Shown: positions 19,111 to 30,367, counted from the first letter of the stretch. The stretch: 39,740 nucleotides of DNA from Chara braunii (GCA_003427395.1 BFEA01000029.1:3244694-3284433), one strand, 5' to 3'. Notes: a model not told the origin generated them from the sequence alone. A program made the numbers and translations.

Positions 19111-20059
19111 CAGATTATTGAGTTGTTACCACTACATTAGCTACTAGTGGTTGCAACAAAAACCTATCACCGCTAGTCGTTGTTTTTGTACAGGCTGATG
19201 CTGCCTTCGCTGCTAGAACAACTTCCTCTAGTCGTTGTTGTTACACCAGCTGACGGTAGGAGTCTGATGGCTAATGAAGCCACTCCTATTGCACCTGGTG
19301 GAAGTTGTGTAGTACTAGTTACTTTTGGTTGACCGACTTTGAGTATGTTGGCTGCTTGTCTGTTGCTGCGAACTATTGTTGGCTACGTAGCCTCATGTTG
19401 CATGCCACGACTTAGTCATGTCGACTACTATCACGAGCTATTGGTTGTTGTTGTAGCTGCTGTCAGAATTGTTGTTTTAGTGTCTGTTGCAGCAGGTGAT
19501 ATCTAGTCTTGCGAACCACTGCTACGACAACCACCGTTGTTCTCGACATCGAACCGCTATTCTTCTCAATAGCAGTGTACTATCGTTTTTACCGGCATAT
19601 CACGACCATTCTCGACAACAACCACCGTTGAAGTTCATATAGTGAACTTCATTTTAGTCAAGAATGATACTACATCGACATAACTCTCTCTAGGTAGCCT
19701 CTCTAACTTCTTATTAGACCAATCTCTAGAGATAGTCGTCTAAAGGAAGAAAAATATAAAGCTAACATCACTATACTTACTCCCTTAATATATGATTCCC
19801 TATTTAAGACATACATGATAGGCAAAACATCATCAATCTCATCCGAATAGAATCATAAGATTGACACCAATCAAGAGGTTAAGATAGCAGGACGGACCAC
19901 ACAGGACCATGGTCATTCTACCCCAACATCAGTAGGATCAGAAAGTGTACCATGTCAGTAAGTTGGTCTTTTGTGGGGTCTTCATAAGAGTTATCATAGT
20001 AGGGTACATCACACGAAACCCTCACCTTTGCCATCTTCTCTTCTTTTAATGGCAGTTAA
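19111..20059 (+). repeat. Hairpin-rich arm sequence after the third T module
   Basis: No gene. Stems include GCTATT/AATAGC (19556-19573), GAAGTTCA/TGAACTTC (19630-19650, perfect), and several ACAAC/GTTGT pairs between 19140 and 19620. Phrases such as TAGTCGTTGTTGT recur at irregular intervals. It takes the place of the E cluster and linker in this arm but shares little sequence with 1431-2460. Confidence 0.6.
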
Positions 20060-20432
20060 GTGATAAGGCAGACCACACGGGGTTTTGCCCCTCTTATCAC
20101 CACCCTTCATTTGAGCGACGTCATTTGGTAATAGGGTAGGCTCACATGATTTACTCCTCCTACCACCATTTATTCTTATCTAAGTTAGTCGTTGATAGGG
20201 TAGGCCTCACGGGTCCTCGCTCCTCCTATCACTACAGCTATCTCTTTTTGAAAGAAGTCTCACTACCTTACTTCAACCCTCTTCTTGAAATAAGGGTATT
20301 TCCTATGTCTCAGATTAGTCCTTTAGTCGATAGGGCAGGCCACACTCGGCCTCGCTCCTCCTATTACCACCTTCCTCACTTAAGGAGACTTAAATAATAA
20401 GGTAAGTCTCACGGGACCTGGCTCCTCTTATC
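20060..20432 (+). repeat. D array: about five hairpins with GGNAGRCCNCAC-type loops
   Basis: Units are at 20060-20100, 20128-20166, 20193-20231, 20326-20368 and 20394-20432. Stems are GTGATAAG/CTTATCAC, GGTA/TACC around TAGG/CCTA, TGATAGG/CCTATCA, ATAGG/CCTAT and ATAAG/CTTAT. The interior keeps the form GGTAGGCCTCACGG ... CTCCTC. Unit 1 has a nested GGGG/CCCC stem. It occupies the array position of a left-type arm, with a sequence different from A. Confidence 0.82.
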
Positions 20433-20512
20433 ACCCTTGCTAGTTTACCCCTTTAGAAAAACCCGGGTGTCTTAGATCAATTAAAGGTCTTAAAGTCAGT
20501 CGGGTAAACCAC

Positions 20513-20995
20513 ACTGGGCCCCACCTTTATGACCCAGTGACGCACCCAATGAGGAAGTTCACACAGGAACTCTCACCTCACTATGTGTTTTTCATAAGAC
20601 TCTTCAACTGACCGTTGACTTGAGTCAATTTGACTTAGAGAAGGTGTGCGTTAGTCGAAGTGTTTCGACAAGGATACATACATACATCCTGGGTTAGCCA
20701 ATCAATAATCCCAAAAATACATAATCATGCGCAATCCAATAAAACTTCCAGAGTAATCTCAACCCTCATTAATGTACGAAAATCCTTTCAAGCAGGACAA
20801 GACTTCACGGAGTCCACATCCCTGCTTCCTCATTTCCCCAAAATAAACACACACACTGTGAGACAACCATACGAGAGTTTCTCGTTCTTACCATGTGTTT
20901 TCAGAAACACTTAACCGTACACACCTTATGTCAACAATCAGACAATGAGATTGACACGCATGGGATAACATGTTTGCTCGTTTCCTTCAACTTAT
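20513..20995 (+). repeat. 498-bp direct repeat, unit 1
   Basis: Non-coding. It starts around GGGCCCCACCTTTATGACC and ends GCTCGTTTCCTTCAACTTA. It shares long near-identical blocks with 21010-21493 at a constant offset of 498 (for example GACCCAGTGACGCACCCAAT at 20531 and 21029). Short indels and substitutions separate the two. Confidence 0.93.
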
Positions 20996-21009
20996 GTTTT
21001 TCATAACCG

Positions 21010-21493
21010 CACGGGGGCCCACCTCTATGACCCAGTGACGCACCCAATGAGGAAGTTCACACAGAAACTTTCACCTCACTATGTGTTTTTCATAAGACTC
21101 TTCAACTGACCCTTGACTTGAGTAAATTTGACTTAAAGAAGGTGTGTGTTAGTCAAAGTATTTCGAAAATGATATATATATACATCTTGGGGTAGCCAAT
21201 CAATAATCCCGAACATACATAACCATGTGCAATCCAATAACTTCCATAGTAATCTCAGCCCTCATTAATGTTAGAAGATTCTTTTAAGCAGGACAAGACT
21301 TCACGTAGTTCACATCCCCACAGCCTCATCTTTGCAAAAATAAACACACACACTGTGAGACAACCCATACGAGAGTTTATCGTTCTCACCATGTGTTTTC
21401 ATAAACACTTAACCATACACACCTTATGTTAACAATCAGACAACGAGATTGACACGCATCGGCTAGCATGTCTGCTCGTTTCTTTTAACTTAA
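21010..21493 (+). repeat. 498-bp direct repeat, unit 2
   Basis: The second unit of the tandem pair. It keeps GTGACGCACCCAATGAGG, GGTGTGTGTTAGTC, TAGCCAATCAATAATCCC and GACACGCATCGG in the order of unit 1. It is AT-richer at several places. No frame is conserved between the two units, so I do not read a gene into them. Confidence 0.93.
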
Positions 21494-22807
21494 TACACCT
21501 AACTGAAGTCCCAACCACGTTTGAATAAGTGTACCGCTTAAGAATTAAGTTTCAATTAGAATAGCAAATGTTAATAGAAAAAAACAATAGCAAATGTTAA
21601 TAAAAAAAACAATAATAATGACAATAATGATAAATGTCGACAGTCTACCTTCCTAGTCTGGTACAGTCGAAGTCGGACGACATGATGTTTGAGGGAAATT
21701 GATAAACAGCTACCAAACATGAGCCCTTGTTTTCTCTCTGTCTCTACCTTGTACCCTTTCTCTTCCCTTCACGTCAACTTTCTCATTCTCCCTTCTTCTT
21801 CTTCGTCTTTCTCTTCTTCTCCTTCCTCTTACTTTTCTTCTCTCTCTATATCAGTTCACTGTTTTGTCACTTCTCCTATCCTTTCCCTCTCAGAGGGATC
21901 GAATGCAATTACAACAAACGAGTGATTTGTTTGCACGTACATGACCTCAAATAGCGGCTGCATGAAACAAACCCAAATAACGTAAAACAAAATAAAAGAG
22001 GATTCCTGAGTAGTGTTTGTTGTTAAAGAGGACTTCGCAATGAATCGAAGACTTAGAAGGGAAAAAGGACACAAACGGGAGGTCGAACTGCTAGCAGCTA
22101 TGACTCAACTTCGTTTCTGCTTGTAGCACTAGCTCAACGTCGTTCGTCATTTAGTTCATTCTGCATTATCATGCGGCCTACCAGGATGCAATGCCGATGA
22201 CGACACTTCGTCATCTCTCTACCAATCATTGTTGTAATTATTACCTCCCTTTCTTCACCTCCTAGCACCTTGTTATTTTTCTTCCCCTCCTTCTTCCTCT
22301 CCTTCTTTCTCTCTCTTCCTCTGTCTGTGTGTACAAGTATCTTTGAGCACGTGCGCGTCTTTGACTTTGCAGCAAAGATCGCCGCTAGAACAAGCAACAA
22401 CCACAGACAAGCACTTGGAAGCACCGCACATTCACAAGCTTGAAAGACACACCCACAAGGTCGAGGACGGGAGAAGGCGTTCTGTGCAAACTCGTTGGGC
22501 CCAAACCCGACTATATAGAGGCAATCATAACAAAAGTTCTTAAACGGAATCCAATATCATCAAGCTCTAACCGGAACTTCAAAGTTCAAACACAGCTATG
22601 GCTAGCAACCGTGAGTGATATCCACCGAACATACCTCAATAGGTTGCAAAAGTCGACACCTGGTTTTCTCACAACATAACAACTACAAACACTTCCCCCC
22701 GCACACAGAGGCATGGGCAAGGGAGCACACAGACACAGATGCAAGCAAAGATATATACCCACCCACACACACACATGTGCTTTGTTTCCCAAGTGGGGCA
22801 CATGCCG
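21494..22807. other. Non-coding stretch, AT- and CT-rich
   Basis: No gene supported. An AATAGCAAATGTTAATA phrase is duplicated (21561, 21587). CT-rich tracts at 21720-21900 and 22230-22330 produce low-complexity frames of Phe, Leu and Ser. A run of CACA/ACAC phrases lies at 22735-22775. No clear module of the arm family was recognised. Confidence 0.4.
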
Positions 22808-22841
22808 GATTCGCCCGTTCATGACAGGAGAACGGGCGATC
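22808..22841 (+). repeat. Hairpin with a CGCCCGTTC stem
   Basis: GATTCGCCCGTTC pairs with GAACGGGCGATC with one bulge; the loop is ATGACAGGA. Related stems with a CCCGTTC core occur at 31068-31092 and, as GCCTGTTC/GAACGGGC, near 30476-30495. This is one hairpin family in three sequence states. Confidence 0.8.
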
Positions 22842-23560
22842 TTAGTAACGAGCAACATCATCACAACTAAACTACGATGACGACTAGCAGCCAACGCAGT
22901 GAGGCAACCCATAGGCTGGAAGGCAGACAAATGCAAGGACAAAGAGATATGGCGAAATGACAAAAATTCAGAGTGCAAAATCACATCGACAGCCAACAAG
23001 TTCAAACGCTGTCCAAAAAGCAGTAATGCATTGATATTCTACCAACGGAGAACCAAAATACTGAATCCGAATGTCAGTGAGAGCATACTCTCGCCACCAC
23101 CGTAATATGTATCTAGAGTTCTTCGTCCTACTTGGCACCCAACGATCATACGGCTTACTAGCAACCTACAAATTGATAATGCATCCAGTTGTCGTCAGCT
23201 GCAAAACCGAAGTACATGAAGATGTCGACCCTTGTAGACCATTGCCAAGACCAGGTACGTGCCCTCACATTATCAACCTCACCTTTCTCTCTTTCTCTTT
23301 TTTTTTTTTTTTTTCCTCTCTCTACAATTTGTCTCTCCTGGCTGAGACACAAAGCAGGGGCAATATAACTGCATTTGTATCTGGTCTTAAAGTAGCCCCA
23401 AATACAACGATTATGACCACATGTTACGCTCAGTGAAAGAGAAGGTCGGCGAAATGAAACAAAAGGAAAGAAAAACGACGCAGAGTGCGGTGTGTTCTTT
23501 TTGACTCCAGCTGAGAACCAATCCCTCTCTCTTTCATAACCCCCACTCCCCCCCTCCCCC
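22842..23560. other. Non-coding stretch
   Basis: No gene supported. A 15-base T run lies in a CT-rich tract near 23299-23315. The remainder has no recognised repeat. Confidence 0.35.
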
Positions 23561-23622
23561 CCCCACACCCACACACACACACACANCCCCCCCACACCCA
23601 CACACACACACACATACACACA
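23561..23622. repeat. CA microsatellite with a C run and an N
   Basis: (CA)n on both sides of an ambiguous base at about 23586. The N in the middle suggests that the copy number was unresolved in the assembly. Confidence 0.95.
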
Positions 23623-23870
23623 AGTGTAGTAATGTATATTTCCATGTTCAAGCGGTACATTCATTTGATTTTTTTCATCTTATCGTTGGAAGTACCATGC
23701 AGTCAGCCGTGAGATCCGAGCACACACACATACACGCAAACGCATGTAGCAATGTATATTTTCTTGTTCTAGTGTTAGATTCATTCGTTTTTGCTCATCA
23801 TATCAGTGGTAGTACCATGAGACCAGCCGCGAGATTGGAGACTTACCTGTTGTCTCTATCTCCTTGTCGC
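23623..23870 (+). repeat. Tandem duplication, period about 121
   Basis: Two units begin AGTGTAGTAATGTATATTT (about 23624) and CATGTAGCAATGTATATTT (about 23743). Both continue through ATTCATT and GTACCATG to CAGCCG-GAGAT. The second unit ends GGAGACTTACCTGTTG, which resembles 33670-33700 in the right arm (CAGCCGCGAGG ... GACTTACCTGTTGG). Confidence 0.8.
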
Positions 23871-24680
23871 CATCGTCGTCGTTATCGACAACTTGTTGCT
23901 CCCCGCTCGCAATACAACACGATCCATCACGATGTGCAACATATCGAGACCAGAACATGGAGGACACGATTGGCACAAACACACATTCCTACGAGTCGGC
24001 CGGATGACGACCAACCTCATGACGCCATCGGCAGATGTTTCGTGCATCCCATAATCTCCACCCTCGCATAAGGTAAGCAGTGGATGCATGACCGTGGTCA
24101 CTTGCATCACCTGAACCTCGCCATCACCGATTGCAATGCCAGGTGAACTATTTTTTTTACCCGTTTTCTCCCTCTTCTTTCTTCTCCATTCACAACTTCA
24201 TCATCTTCTTCTTCATTATCCCTCTTCTTTCCTCCACGCACAACTTCAATTCCTCCCTCCGTTTGTGATCTCCCTCGTTCCCTTTTTCTTCGATCGCTTC
24301 CGAGTGCATGCGGTCTAAATCACGGGCCGGGTACAATTAAAATGAAGGTGCGTTTTGTTCGAGGGAAACAATCACTTTTCATTTTCATGACCGTTTTCTC
24401 CTCCTTTCCTTTCTCGATCTCCGCCCCCTTCTCACTCTCTTGTCTTTTCTTTTCGTCCACTTTTTCTTTTCTCATTTTCACTCATTTTGTGCATGGAACG
24501 AATCTGCTACTGGTTGACAACGAATCCAGTAATGCTTCTCTTTTTCTTAAAGGAACTTAGTTCTAATAACATTTGAGCTCAAATAATCAAAAAAATAGTA
24601 ATAATAATAAAATAATAAAAAAATAATAAAAAAAAATTAAAAAAATAATAATAGTAAATAACAATACATGTTATATTATG

Positions 24681-24682
<2 letters not shown>
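23871..24682. other. Pyrimidine-rich non-coding stretch
   Basis: No gene. Two similar CT-rich tracts (about 24160-24300 and 24390-24485) begin with CCGTTTTCTCC. Frames here read only Phe, Leu and Ser. The tract ends in A/T-rich sequence leading to the microsatellite. Confidence 0.4.

Positions 24683-24757
<75 letters not shown>
24683..24757. repeat. (TAA)n microsatellite
   Basis: About 25 uninterrupted TAA units (ATT on the other strand). A translated minus frame gives a pure leucine run, which is an artefact. Confidence 0.97.
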
Positions 24758-24979
24758 TAGAAAGACGCAAGCCTCCGGGTTTGATATTTGACGAATGTAT
24801 ACAAGTTATTTTCCGGTCTGATACAAACGCAAAAGAGGGGGCAGAGGATCAACAGTGTAGATACGTGAGGGTTATCTCGCTTGAGTTTTTCGATGGATCA
24901 ACCTTTGTTCATTTGGGCATCTGAGGGAGGGCGTGGACCACATTTTTTTGGTAGAAAATCTCGACTCATGGAGTTGTGT

Positions 24980-25330
24980 GGCGTATTTTTTTTAAATATT
25001 TTTTGGCTTGCTTGAGTTAGCAACTTTTAACTTCACTCAATGTCAGTTTTGACTCAGTCCCCTTTCACATTTGTATCAACCCACACTATGCTTGACCCTT
25101 CTTTCAATGCTCAGAGGAAATGTGAAGTAGAATATGTGAACTGACATGCATGTGGGAAGGTGGGCTGACTAGAATGAAGACTGAATAGATTTGAGTTGGT
25201 TTTGTTTTGTTTGCAGTGCAGGTAGGCAAAATGAGGCATATAAAAGAAAACTTTGGTTGTGTCTGCTTGAGAATGAAGAAAGGATTGTCCTCTTCTGACT
25301 CATTTTTCTGCCTACATGTCAAAATGATTT
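24980..25330 (+). repeat. Repeat R, forward copy; inverted copy at 29560-29880
   Basis: Non-coding. TAACTTCACTCAA, CAACCCACACTATGCTTGACC, GTGCAGGTAGGC and spaced TTTG/GAATG phrases align with the reverse complement of 29560-29880. That copy has, for example, AACCCACACTTTGCTTGACC after reverse complementing. Confidence 0.75.
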
Positions 25331-25690
25331 ATACTTTGGAATGAGGGAAATTCAATGGGTGCCGAGAAAGAAACCCTTGAATAAAGAAGAAGAAAAACTA
25401 GTTAAGTTTAACATTTCCCCAAAGGATTTCCCATTCTATCCCGAAAGACCCACTTGCCTTTTGCCCGTCAAAAAAATTCTCAACCTAAACTATTCTCTAT
25501 TTTTTTTTTTCATCTAACTAAACTTTATGGAAGATGAGTAAGTGGTGAACAATCCCTCTCAAGGTTTTGGGAACTCTTTTTTTATAGGAAGGATCTGGGG
25601 CAAGAGTTCGTTGCTTTAGGAGTCGACCGTATTATTGACCGTATTACAGGGGGGTATCTAGTTGAAATCACGGTGGAGCCAACCCGACTT
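25331..25690. other. Non-coding stretch
   Basis: No gene or repeat that I can support. It has A/T-rich runs, including T runs near 25500 and 25577. Confidence 0.35.
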
Positions 25691-26063
25691 CTGAGATCCG
25701 AGTTGTGTGTTTGGGTGAGGAGAAGGGATATCTCAGATCACTTCCTAGAGGGCAGGGTGTTTTCATGACTAAGGGTGGACGTTGTTCGTTCATACCCACG
25801 AACAGGAAGGGGTTCGAATTAATACCTCTTTTTGGGTGACCACCTTAGGAACCACCAACATACGGAGAACCGGCGTCGAAAGAAACCCGGTTCGTGCATT
25901 TAGCAGTTTTAAAATGGAGCGCAAGTAGGCACTACGTTCGTCGTGGGCTGTGACATAAAAAACGTGAGCCCGAGAAATGGGGAAATTTACTGGGACTTGA
26001 CAACACAAAGATGTGTCGAGTTGAACAAAGGTCAACGATGACTAACAAAGACAATCGTTGACC
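25691..26063 (+). repeat. Hairpin cluster H
   Basis: CTGAGAT/ATCTCAG (25691-25736), GAACCGG/CCGGTTC (25867-25893, perfect), GGGCT/AGCCC (near 25947-25975), ACTTGACA/TGTCGAGT with one G-T pair (near 25995-26021), and GGTCAACGAT/ATCGTTGACC (26030-26063, perfect ten). No sequence is shared among the stems. Confidence 0.8.
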
Positions 26064-27459
26064 CATATGATTAGAAATATCTTGGGTATCGGATTTAATA
26101 TAGGATCATTTTGGACTTGGATTGTTTTTCATATGCCTGCAGCACTTGCATTTTTTTTTTCTCAAGTAAGGAGGCCGCAACGGGTCATGTAACGAAAACC
26201 GAATACGGTTGGACCGAGTCAGACGTATGGTTTTCGACTCAGTTGAAGTATTTCCGCAAGGTAGAGAGCTAAAAGTAGACTGCGGCTCGACACGAAATCC
26301 GTCGTGGACCTACCTCTTACTAACCTCGACATTGGCGCAAGTCCGTAAGTTTAATTTTACTCGATCTTAGCGACTCGGGCTGTATGATATTCATGTTGTT
26401 TATGAGTTCGAGGACAACGAGTTAAGATCGCGCTTTGACCTTGAAATTAGATGAATTTACGTTAGGCTTGTCTTACACTATGATGCTCACGTGAGACATT
26501 TTGAACGCATTGAGTTCTTCAAACGGATCCACGGATCACTTCGAATAGGTCGATAGTCATGTGTGTGAGATAACAATATACTGGGATGAAGTTCATAACC
26601 CTCGACGACTCATTGGTACTTAATGTGAACCTTCTTCTGTGGACAGATGGTCGACGATCAATAGGATCTTACCCAAACAAAATACTTGTTGATGCGTGAT
26701 ACTATGGATGAGGAGTTAATCCAACGAGTGGATCAACTTCTATTCGCTCAGGAGGATTCTTTCCTAACTCACGCATAGACATTCGAACCAATGTGGCACG
26801 ACTTCCGAATAAATTTCATGGACATGCTTTGTTTTTCCATCGCGCGAGTAACCTCGAATGCCTTTCTTAAGTCAATGTGAGCATTAAGATTACCATATCT
26901 GGTGAACGCTATGGAGTCATCCGGATTAGGAATACCACGATGAGGCACCTTTTTCGGATGCGTGAGACTTTTTGTGCCATAGTATGGAGGTTGACCTCTC
27001 AAATAGTCTCCCTCTATGACTTACAAACGGTTCGAGTTATGGGAGAGACTCCCGTTACTAGTTTGATTTTTAATTATAAGGAGTTTATCCGACTCGAACA
27101 GATCGAGGCCGAGGCTCGAGAGGACCGACAATTGTACCATGGCTAAACATATTCTTACGGACTTGGTATCCTAACGAGGCTGCTTAAGAGACCACGGTGG
27201 ATTCCTCTTATGTAAGAGTTATTATTATTCGGCTCGACAAGGTAATAATAATAAAAAAAAACTTTTAGATAGGACCAACCAGATGGATAGTAACCGGTTT
27301 GCCCCGATGATGGTACTATCATGCTTAAGCATTGAGGGATAATCGAGCGCTAAGAAAAACGAATCGCGCATAAAAGTTGGTCAACAAAATAGAAAACCAT
27401 TGTCACGTTTGAGATAAAATATTGCGATAGCAAATAAAACTATCAGAGGTGAAAATCCT
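26064..27459. other. Non-coding arm sequence with dispersed hairpins
   Basis: No gene supported; the short frame at 26877-27146 has no recognised domain. Stems include CGATCTTA/TTAAGATCG around 26364-26428, TTATTATTATT/AATAATAATAA (27219-27254, perfect eleven) and GATAGT/ACTATC around 27283-27323. It probably belongs to the right-type arm that ends near 28190. Confidence 0.5.
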
Positions 27460-28190
27460 TTACGCCGCAAATAATACACCAAGTCAATAATCACCCACAA
27501 AGCAGTCTGTCATCCAAAAAGATTAAGAATGAATAAGGACAAGTTTTCGTGCCTAATTTTAGGTCAACAGTGGGTTGGAATAAATAAGTTTGGCAACGAG
27601 TGTCATCAAGTAAAAACTGAAGGTAGACCGACTACCTTGTCGGCTGCATCGAGGTTATTGTTGGAGCCAACTCCTCATGGGCGGTTAAATATAGTACTTT
27701 ACTTATTAAATTCGACCGGAGGTGTTTCGTTTTTATTTTGTGGTATTCGCTTTATCATCTGATGTTTGTGTATTCAGTTATTGTTTCAACCCATGTTCGA
27801 TTCAGTTGTGTATTCCTATCGATTATGGTTGTTTCGTATTGATTTAATTATATTTTATCATCGTATTTTTTTTTTTTTAGTTATATGTTTAAGGGACGAA
27901 GATTGAGTTGTGGGTTTCACGCTTAGTTGAGACCGTCTTAGTCGATCGGTGTCCTCTTCGTACTTAGGAGATCATTGCCCTAGGGGATGAACGACGTCCG
28001 GGTTCAAATTACGCTTTAACCAAGTGTTTCGTATACTGCAGAGAATCGAGCAAACACCCTTGATTGACCTACCTCTTCGATTGTATCTAAAAACGTTTGC
28101 ACGTGGGTCAATAGCTCGGTAGAGATACGTCCTTAAGGGTGGTAACAACCCCTTAGGGAAGGTAAGTTGTGCCCCGCGAGAACCGGCTAG
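27460..28190 (-). repeat. Left half of a local palindrome (right-type arm)
   Basis: The reverse complement aligns with about 28430-29120. Shared phrases, as written here in reverse complement of this copy: GATGCAGCCGACAAGGTAGT, GACGGTCTCAAC, AAGCGTGAAACCCA, TTGGTTAA, ATCTCCTA, CCGAGCTA and TGACCCACGTG. Near 28010-28180 it is a T module (TTGCACGTGGGTCAATAGC, GTAAGTTGTGCCCCGCG). The T homology breaks at about 28180, short of a TGTCGAG-type end. Confidence 0.8.
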
Positions 28191-28236
28191 AGCGAGGAAG
28201 AGACGATGACACGACGACCGTTTTGACAGTTTGTGG

Positions 28237-29120
28237 TGTCGAGCGCATCGGCTTCCGCCTTTTTCGCAAAGGAGCGAGTCCTCCCGACCATGTCACGCAA
28301 AAGTAAAATACTACAAAAATAGAGACAACTCGGGAATGACATAGAATAATCCTGCGAGCAGCCGAGACAGTTGTGGTAGCGTCGTTCCGTCACCACTCTT
28401 GCCGAGTGCGCCAGCTATACATCCCGCGGTCCCCTACAACAAGAGAGGTTCTCAAGGGGTATAAACTTTCTTCCTAAGGGTGTATCCCTACCGAGCTACT
28501 GACCCACGTGTGAAGACTTTTATGATGCAATTGCAAAGGTAGTTCAACCGAGGGCGTTTTTTCGTTCGCTGTAGTATAGATATGCTTGGTTAATGCGTCG
28601 CCCGTCCCTAGAGCGCTTATCTCCTAGGTGCGGAACAAACGTCGGACGACTATGACGGTCTCAACGAAGCGTGAAACCCAACATTAATCCTAGTCCCTTT
28701 AACACACAATCAAAAAAAAGTTGTAATAACCATACATAGTTACATCGAAAGGAATCGACCGTAGTCGATAGGAACTTATCCAATCTGGAATGATAACTGA
28801 GAGAATAAAAATCATCATTTAATACATCCAATAACACAAGATAAAAAAACAATCCGACCGCCTCGGGTCGAACTCCACAATACAATCATACAACCACCAA
28901 CGAGGAGTTGACTTTCGAAAATAGTCTTAATGCAGCCGACAAGGTAGTTGGTTGCCCTAGATTTAACTTGATGAGACGTGCTGCCAAAATCATTCATTTC
29001 AACCTATCGCTAACCTAAGATTATACGCGCTCACACCTGTCTCCATACTTTATCAATCTTCTTGGATGACATGTTGTTTCGCGGATGATTCTTGATCAAG
29101 GGCATTGCTTGAAGTGCTCA
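28237..29120 (+). repeat. Right half of the palindrome: T module plus arm (left-type)
   Basis: Begins TGTCGAGCGCATCGG, the same 15 bases as 725-739. It continues with the T module (GCCAGCTATACATCCCGCG, CCGAGCTACTGACCCACG, GCAATTGCAAAGG, CCGAGGGCGTTTT, CTGTAGTATAG), then arm sequence matching 27460-27960 inverted. About 250 bases at 28190-28430 form the unpaired centre. No gene. Confidence 0.8.
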
Positions 29121-29559
29121 CCTCTCCTTCTAGGAAGTGCATTGGGGTACTCCTCCTCCTCGCCCGAGCACAGGCTCAGATCTCAAAAGTTGGGCCGCCT
29201 CCACCGAATCGGCGAAGTACCCCCGTAGGACGGTCCACTCTGGGTCGATAACAGGGCCGACTCCTGGAGCAACGAAACCCCTCCCTAGATGCTTCCTAAA
29301 GATAGAGGACTTGTTCACCGCAAGTAACTTTCATTTATTCTCAGTTCTCATAAGTTTAGGGTAACTTGGACGAAAAAGAAATCAGAGGAGATAAAGAATG
29401 AGAAACATTTGGACAGGTATAGGTAGATAGGGTCATTCGGGATACAACAGGTAGACCTAAAAAAAAAGTTAGATCAATTTAACTTTATCTTCTTTATTTA
29501 AAATTATTTTTACGACACTCGCTGGGTTAACCATTTTTAAAATGACAAGTTTTTTCTTA
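29121..29559. other. Non-coding stretch after the palindrome
   Basis: Overlapping frames on both strands (29130-29364) read plausible mixed-composition peptides but match nothing I recognise. The facing arm (27360-27460) gives only weak similarity, such as AAAAGTTGGGCCGC against CAACTTTTATGCGCG. I leave it uncalled. Confidence 0.35.
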
Positions 29560-29884
29560 CAAACAAGCAGGTAGTAAGTACAAGGAATACGATCATTTTT
29601 ATTTGTCCCAAATATGCATAAATCAAACTCCTTTGTAGTCATCCTTCTACCTACCTGCACAACACGCAAATGAAACGAGTTCAGAAGAAAACAGTACGAA
29701 CCCAATACTCAAGTCAGACTTTTTCATTCACATACATAACTCACACAACTTTCTCTACCTTTTCTTTCAAACGTTCACAACAACAAGGTCAAGCAAAGTG
29801 TGGGTTCACACAGGTGTGAAGGAAAGCCTGAGTCATTCAACCGACCTTGAGTGAAGTTTAGTCCGACCTACTCAAGAAAGTCTG
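29560..29884 (-). repeat. Repeat R, inverted copy
   Basis: The reverse complement of 24980-25330 with divergence. It contains a TTCACAC/GTGTGAA stem with a two-base loop (29805-29820). It lies directly before a B-like array, so it may be the linker of this partial arm. Confidence 0.7.
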
Positions 29885-30081
29885 CAGCCGCCGCAAAAAT
29901 CCGGTAGTGCTTCCTCGTCACTGCCAAAACAATCACAACTGCGATGAAAAAATTCAGCAGCGCTCCCGCAGTACGTCAACAAAAAATTGTCGTCGCCGCA
30001 AAAACCACGCAGCATCTTCCCAGCACCTTAACAAAAATAGTTGCAGCCGCCGCGCTGTGCAGGGCAACACCTTCCCTGCAC
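29885..30081 (+). repeat. B-like hairpin array, GC-richer variant
   Basis: Three or four units with CAGC-CGC-CGC phrases and GCAGCGCTCCCG or GTAGTGCTTCC cores like the B array in left orientation. GGTAGTG pairs with CACTGCC near 29904-29925, and GTGCAGGG pairs perfectly with CCCTGCAC at 30057-30081. Confidence 0.7.
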
Positions 30082-30367
30082 TTCACCGAATGAAGTGGTG
30101 GCTATGGCAGCCTCCACTCCCGCGCTCACGGCAGTCCTCCACTCTACTCCACCTCTCACTCACTGCCTCTCAACACTTCAGTAGCAAAATGCTGCTCTCT
30201 ACTCCGCATTCAGTCAGAATGTGGGCAGCACCTCAACTAAGTGAGGATGCTACTGGCCCGCCCTGCTTTTATAGCTGGGCTGAAAAGGTGGTCAGCCACT
30301 TGAGGCTCAGCCAAAAAATGGGGCAGAGCCTGACCATCGATCTGAACTTCGGTCGAGGGCTGGGAAT
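30082..30367. other. Arm spacer
   Basis: No gene supported. GTGG/CCAC and CACTTGAGGCTCAGCC-like short inverted repeats occur. A 202-residue frame crosses the region but has no recognisable domain and overlaps hairpins, so it is rejected. Confidence 0.4.

Noticed and set aside
24579-24770. Minus-strand leucine-rich frame that could pass for a membrane segment
   Set aside because: It is the translation of the (TAA)n microsatellite.
26877-27146. 89-codon frame with a charged C-terminus (EFIRLEQIEAEARED)
   Set aside because: Too short, no recognised family, no conserved copy, and it sits among hairpins of a decayed arm.
28000-28030. tRNA T-arm-like phrase GGGTTCAAATT
   Set aside because: No acceptor stem, D-arm or anticodon arm can be placed around it; it belongs to a T-module flank.
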